From positions 806,001 through 870,000 of the forward strand of contig JAHRBC010000006.1 in assembly GCA_022702545.1 (NCBI GenBank): a stretch of 64,000 nt of DNA. Reading direction: 5' to 3'. How positions within the stretch are numbered: position 1 is the first letter of the stretch; every line of letters starts with the position of its first letter. Source of the stretch: Phycomyces nitens. Its lineage: Eukaryota; Mucoromycota; Mucoromycetes; Mucorales; Phycomycetaceae. The notes beneath the pieces were generated by a model. That model searched no databases. It was not told the origin of the DNA and saw nothing but the letters and a program-made list of their open reading frames with translations. The translations under genes and the position numbers were made by a program. This document shows positions 59,460 through 64,000 of this stretch, piece after piece.

Positions 59460-60832
59460 CTTGTACAGCAGGTATATATATATATGGTTAGGCTAGAGGT
59501 AGAGTCAACTTTAGCATAGAGGATTAGAGTAGGATGATATGGCGATATGAATCCAGATTTATACAGTACATTGATTGGGACTGGCATGTTGCTATCATGC
59601 CATACAAGAGAGAGAGAGAGAGAGAGAGATAATAAGATGGAAATATTTTTTACAACCAAGATGTATGAAAAGGGGGTTGAGAGATGGTAGGGTTGTTTCT
59701 GTACTGGTAATCTTGACCCTTTGGCGCTACTTCAAGGATCAGTTGCTCGATATTTGTATGCAAACCATTTTCCAAAGGGTTTCGTTCTCTGAGGTTAGAA
59801 ATCAAGTAACCAAAAAAAATAACTAACCCAGGCACCATACTGGCTCATACATTAGACTGTAAAATGGATCATTGGGAGATCTGCCAATAAAATAGCCATA
59901 TTAGACCCCAAAGCTTTAATACAAACCATTATTGACCATGTTTAGCAAGCATCCCAGATGTTAAGGTTAAGGGAGGACTGGGTCCATTAATAACCATAAT
60001 GGTCTCCAAACAGTTATCCTTTAGGGAGTCCAGGCACTAAATCCCTAAAGTAATGCATATTATATCAATATCAATATCGATACAAATATTAATGAAAAAC
60101 AAAAAGTTTCAATGATATTGGTTGTCCTTTTATAAGATATAAAATAAACAAACTGACATACACTTTTATTGAAACAATTAAAAGTTGGATAATTTCATCA
60201 TGTTTTTCGCTTTAGAGATGTATATATATATTATCACAAATACCAAAAAAAAAGAACATTTTATATAATGCATTCGGACTTTGCAAACTTTTTTTACATA
60301 CTTTTCAAAAGCCCAAGACTTTTGCAAATAATAAAGATAGCAAAAATCTGAGCCGCGTGTTGGATAGCCATAGTATTGATTGATGTATCCCGCGGCTTTA
60401 TTTTTTTAATTAAATAGCTTTAACAAAAATATTACGTGTTTTAAAGATTTGATAGTAAGAGACGGTTACATAGCAACGATTATAATTATATTTTCTCTCT
60501 AGTATGTCAGATGTTAAATACCATTATTATTTTACATGTGGAGTTTTATCAAACGAAATTGAAACAAATTCGAAAAAAAGTCGATAGTTTAAGCTAAATG
60601 TACCAGATATTCGAGTTATTATTGAATATTCCTCGAGATCCAGGTACCGGTAAAGTTGAACAAGGAATCTGTACGTTAATACATTTCAGAAATCTTGATG
60701 TATAAAAAATTGTAATTTGGAAATACTAAAAAAAAAGAAAGAAAATTGGGTCTAGGTAATGATAGAATATTTTATTGTATTGCAGTCAATAAAGTGGTTT
60801 CTTTGTACAAGATATACATATATATATAAAAT
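59460..60832. other. Intergenic region
   Basis: AT-rich DNA with an (AG)n repeat (59607-59630) and TA repeats. A 62-codon ORF (59838-59650, minus) from a real ATG has some coding character but no recognisable motif. A 19-bp sequence at 60262-60280 recurs at the right end of the window. Confidence 0.4.
60262..60280 (+). repeat. 19-bp direct repeat, copy 1
   Basis: tatataatgcattcggact is identical to 63981-63999. The two copies flank the F-box gene, 3.7 kb apart. The right copy reaches the window edge, so the match may extend beyond it. Confidence 0.75.
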
Positions 60833-62788
60833 TTAGTTCAATGTTTTGTACAAATTTTCTCCAAATAATAAATCGTGAGGAAAATAATCGTCAATAATAT
60901 ATTTAGCTGCATAGAGGCATTTAAGTATGGCACAGCCACGGTAAAGATCTTTTTTCCATTTCTCCTTTGGTCTAGATCTGTTGGCATGGTGTAATAATGA
61001 TCTCTTTTCTTCATGCTTTTTGCATTGAAAATTGGATAAATAGTTCTGTACGTATTTGCCTTCTTGCGTTGTTAATTTCCGCATGATAGAACTCCATCCA
61101 AGACTGCCGTCATACTCATGTACGGCATAATACCAATCTGCCTTTATGTCTTGGCTTGAATCATATTTTTCTGGAAGATCTCCATCAAATACTTTAGAGG
61201 GTGTACGCAACTGACGTATTGAAAGCATCTTCCATTTACTGGACTTCTTTTCTCTAGGTGGCGTTTTGGTAGTTGTCTGGTATAGAGTAAAAATAGCAAA
61301 ATTCTTTTCTTCATTTCCATCACCATTAAAATCAAAGTCGTGCGATATGGTGAATCGTACATTGTTTAATCGAAGGCCTATAAACGATGTTTTTGACATA
61401 TCAACACAGAGAGTTCCAGTTTTATGGGATATTTGACCGTGTATGCTCGTTTTTAACAGCCACATGTAGCTCAACTGCGGGCATTGGAGGGAGACAAAAT
61501 TTAGTGTTTCTGCAGTAATTGCTGAATCGTAAATCTCCAAAACTCGTAATCCATGTGGTTTTGAACGTATTGGTGCACTTGGGTCAATGATAATCCATCT
61601 TGCGTGCAGCTTCAGTGCCTTTAAAGCAACACAGGAGTCCAGAATATGGTTGAGCGTGACTGAAGAAGACTCGGATGAGATATGAAGATAGGCCAGACAT
61701 GTATAGTGGTCGAATGCCATTGCAGCCGTCAGTGTATTTTTGTCAAGTTCAGAAAATTTGATATATAGGGTCTCGAGTGTGCTTGTAAATGGTTTCACAG
61801 ATGCCTTGACGATGGAGACTAAATTTATTTTGTGCATTACAGGTCCGGTAATTGTGCAGTCAACATGTCCAAGTGATGTGTTGGACAGACCAAAATGATT
61901 CCAAATAGCAAGATATGTCTGTGCTGATCTAGAGTCTACGGATGCTTGAAAGCTTTGCAGGTGTCTGAATGAATGCGGGATAGCTGGGAAACCAGTTGAT
62001 GCTATTTCAGATTGATATTCCTCCGTCTTGTCAGTTTCGCCAATAACCAATCCTTCGAGTGTACGTAGATTTGGATACTTTGCCGCAAAGTAGCACATCC
62101 ACCTGTGCACTGTTGTTCGAGCATGTATTCTCAAATAAGTCAAACGGGTGGCAGGAACTGTAATATTCACCGTCTTAATATCGTCAATGGTCAAGGGACA
62201 AAGATCTGCGTTGATTGATAGGTACTCTAGTTGGCATAGAGAGCTGTGAAGCATTTCAAAGTCTTTTATAATAAATCTCATTAGATGTTGACTATAATTT
62301 AGTGAAATAGTCAGCTTTGACAGGGATTGTAAAGAGCACACTCTATCCAGCACCATTTCTTCGGTTCCCCAGATAGTGCGGTATGATAAGCCTAAGGAAA
62401 GTTCCTTTAGAGATCCCCATGGTGACCAATCTTCTGGCATTGCAAAACTACTTCGATCCAAAGAATAGTCTACAATGGAAAGGTGTTTTAAGTTTGGAAA
62501 TGTGTGCTGGAGACAAAGAATATGCTCGTCGGTAACAGAAACGGTTTTGCCCAAGGTCAATGACTTGGTGTGGTGGATGTTCCTTCGGACACTTTCGTAG
62601 GCGTGTTCAGATGGCTTGCAAATAGAGTCTAATTTTGAACGGCTGCATATTCGTATCTCTTCCCACAATAACTCTTGAAAGACCGCCAATAATCTTTTGT
62701 TAACTAAGGAGCACTGGATTTTATCCTTGTTTGAAAGGAACTTTGCAATGTGAAAAAGGATATCGAGTGGCAGGTGTGTTATAAGCAT
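60833..62788 (-). CDS. F-box protein with LRR-like repeats
   Basis: Single-exon ORF of 651 aa from ATG 62788; the frame opens a little upstream but without an ATG. Residues 3-48 form an F-box (LPLDILFHIAKFLSNKDKIQ, CSLVNKRL, ELLWEEI). Irregular leucine-rich segments follow (FPNLKHLSIVDYSL, GSLKELSLGLSY, YPNLRTLEGLVI, LRVLEIYDSAI, CPQLSYMWLLKTSI). The C-terminal 150 residues are charged. F-box proteins bind Skp1 through the F-box and present substrates to SCF ubiquitin ligases through the repeats; the target here cannot be named. Large intronless F-box/LRR genes of this kind are often multi-copy in early-diverging fungi. It lies between two copies of a 19-bp direct repeat. Confidence 0.85.
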   Translation of the reverse strand: MLITHLPLDILFHIAKFLSNKDKIQCSLVNKRLLAVFQELLWEEIRICSRSKLDSICKPSEHAYESVRRNIHHTKSLTLGKTVSVTDEHILCLQHTFPNLKHLSIVDYSLDRSSFAMPEDWSPWGSLKELSLGLSYRTIWGTEEMVLDRVCSLQSLSKLTISLNYSQHLMRFIIKDFEMLHSSLCQLEYLSINADLCPLTIDDIKTVNITVPATRLTYLRIHARTTVHRWMCYFAAKYPNLRTLEGLVIGETDKTEEYQSEIASTGFPAIPHSFRHLQSFQASVDSRSAQTYLAIWNHFGLSNTSLGHVDCTITGPVMHKINLVSIVKASVKPFTSTLETLYIKFSELDKNTLTAAMAFDHYTCLAYLHISSESSSVTLNHILDSCVALKALKLHARWIIIDPSAPIRSKPHGLRVLEIYDSAITAETLNFVSLQCPQLSYMWLLKTSIHGQISHKTGTLCVDMSKTSFIGLRLNNVRFTISHDFDFNGDGNEEKNFAIFTLYQTTTKTPPREKKSSKWKMLSIRQLRTPSKVFDGDLPEKYDSSQDIKADWYYAVHEYDGSLGWSSIMRKLTTQEGKYVQNYLSNFQCKKHEEKRSLLHHANRSRPKEKWKKDLYRGCAILKCLYAAKYIIDDYFPHDLLFGENLYKTLN

Positions 62789-63705
62789 GGTAGAGATAAA
62801 CGTCAAGCACAAAGACAAACCTTCAAAGGCTTTTAATAAATTTGGTTTTTATTCTTTTTTTTTGTGATGAGAGTGTAATGTTTCAAGAGGGGACTAGAGT
62901 TAGTCCAAAGTCACAATCCGCTCCAATCAGAAGAAACTACTTCAACCGCAATAGTTGGATGAGCAATGCCAAGAAGAAGAGGAAGAAGAGGAAGAAGAAG
63001 AAGAAGACAATCATTGATCAGCAAGAAGCCGCAGTAAAATACTCTTAGCATATAGTCTTGGATACCGAGACATCTCTTACATTAGTATAAATATCACAAA
63101 TAAACATTATCTTTTTTCTCATATTCATTCCATCTTCAATTATCTATTGTGAATTAAAGGATGATGAGCGGCTGTCCTACCTATGCCACATTCATAACAC
63201 ATTTCCGGGTCCAACAATAAACTACAGTCTTCTTTGCAACATCATATATCTCTTTAACCATACGCCCTATTATACAGAATTCTCGACAAAACTAGCACGG
63301 CATTTCGGGTATACTTTTAATTTATTCAACAACAAAGAGTTTATCGAGAGCAAAATCGATACATTATTACGGTTCTAAGCTCTTTTTGAGCACAAATTGC
63401 TTAGACATGTCAGACCTTGTGGTAGGAGATAGCTGTGTAATCTTGGAGACACACACACACGCAGTATAGTGGTCGGCTCATCAGTTTCTCGGCTAGCTCG
63501 CTCTGGTTATTGCCTTCTGCCTACACTAGTAGTGGTGCCATTCATCGGATTGTATTCATCCTTGAGTAGGTCTTGTATCCTAATCCGTTTATTTTCCACA
63601 GTGGCCTCTTCATCTTCCTTTGTGGGTTGAGTCTCGATGTTCCTTTTGGCAAATAACTGGTTCAGGTGACTCTCTCAAGCCACCTTCAACCACTTATGTA
63701 CAACC
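62789..63705. other. Intergenic region
   Basis: Contains a 56-codon Lys-rich ORF (62878-63048, +) produced by a GAAGAA-type repeat (62970-63006), then AT-rich DNA with an AC repeat near 63450. No supported gene. Confidence 0.4.
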
Positions 63706-63707
63706 TT

Positions 63708-64000
63708 CTAGAGCCAGCATTGTCCCTTGAAGCCCATGGTTTTTATCTTTGGACATTTGAAGAAAGGGTGTCCAGCGAGCTGTTCAAATTCCTTGCATAG
63801 TTTACATATCTTGCTATAGATAGACGCATCGTGTCCTTCCTTTTGACAGTTGTTCCTTCCAGTTCGTTTCGGATGTGCTGCTAATTGTTTTGCAAGAAAG
63901 ATAAGTAATTTGTCCATAAGGTCCACGAACTCTTTGATCCTTTTATCGGCTTGACTATACATTTGTTTTCTTTTCCGTGGTATATAATGCATTCGGACTC
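63708..64000 (-). pseudogene. Transposon-type zinc-knuckle fragment at right edge
   Basis: The minus-strand frame is open to the window edge. It encodes a basic start (MHYIPRKRKQMYSQADKRIK), a helical region, then GRNNCQKEGHDASIYSKICKLC, a CCHC-like knuckle missing one Cys, followed by HPFFKCPKIKT. This resembles the C-terminal nucleic-acid-binding end of transposon proteins (MULE or Gag-like). It cannot be typed further without the neighbouring sequence. Confidence 0.4.
63981..63999 (+). repeat. 19-bp direct repeat, copy 2
   Basis: tatataatgcattcggact, identical to 60262-60280. It is cut by the window end, so its true length is unknown. Confidence 0.75.

Noticed and set aside
59650..59838. 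62-codon minus-strand ORF (MVPGLVIFFGYLISNL...)
   Set aside because: It has a real ATG and some coding character but no motif, and no in-frame splice link to the neighbouring membrane exon was found.
62878..63048. 56-codon Lys-rich ORF next to the F-box gene
   Set aside because: Its middle is a GAAGAA-type repeat and there is no independent evidence of a gene.

Overview
This window is AT-rich eukaryotic DNA that reads as a filamentous fungus, most likely Mucoromycota (Mucorales-like). The evidence is: genes split by many short introns (about 50-140 nt), mostly GT-AG with a few GC-AG; CT-rich tracts just before start codons; a fungal gene set (Abp1, CLIP-170, Cut8/Sts1, a group X-like hybrid histidine kinase); and relics of LINE, Mutator-like (MULE) and Tc1/IS630 elements. 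Exon structures were traced by hand from splice signals, reading frame and family motifs. No search was run.

Layout. 1-1.5 kb (-): Abp1/drebrin-like actin-binding protein, running off the left edge. 3.8-4.7 kb (-): an unrecognised ORF. 5.27-5.75 kb (-): a broken Tc1/IS630 transposase. 6.2-10 kb (-): a CLIP-170-type microtubule plus-end protein. 10.9-15.9 kb: a degenerate LINE next to a degenerate MULE. 17.2 kb (+): a small unknown protein. 17.8-19.1 kb (+): Cut8/Sts1 proteasome nuclear tether, six exons. 19.2-20.6 kb (+): mitochondrial carrier, seven exons. 20.9-22.9 kb (-): an LctP-type lactate permease, five exons, convergent with the carrier. 23-30.3 kb: a gene desert. 30.3-34.1 kb (+): two tandem ACOT9-like acyl-CoA thioesterases with the same exon phases. 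35.3 kb (+): a transposase-type HTH protein without a nuclease domain. 36 kb (-): a possible tiny zinc-binding membrane protein. 40.7 kb (+): a small, probably well expressed protein with a natural His6 run. 46-46.9 kb (-): a secreted Lys/Asp-repeat protein. 47.3-55.7 kb (-): a 21-exon, about 2318-aa hybrid histidine kinase with an N-terminal pseudokinase and a P-loop ATPase. 56.2-59.2 kb: a second MULE flanked by a perfect 9-bp duplication. 60.8-62.8 kb (-): an F-box protein. 63.7-64 kb (-): a TE-type zinc-knuckle fragment at the right edge.

The recognisable genes cover the cytoskeleton (Abp1, CLIP-170), nuclear proteasome localisation (Cut8), organic acid, mitochondrial and acyl-CoA metabolism (LctP, carrier, thioesterases), signalling (histidine kinase) and probable ubiquitin-ligase targeting (F-box). 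They look like an ordinary chromosomal neighbourhood rather than a cluster. The items most worth a second look are the pseudokinase-histidine kinase, the MULE whose insertion replaced a stop codon, the Lys/Asp-repeat secreted protein, the nuclease-less transposase-derived protein and the bacterial-type lactate permease.
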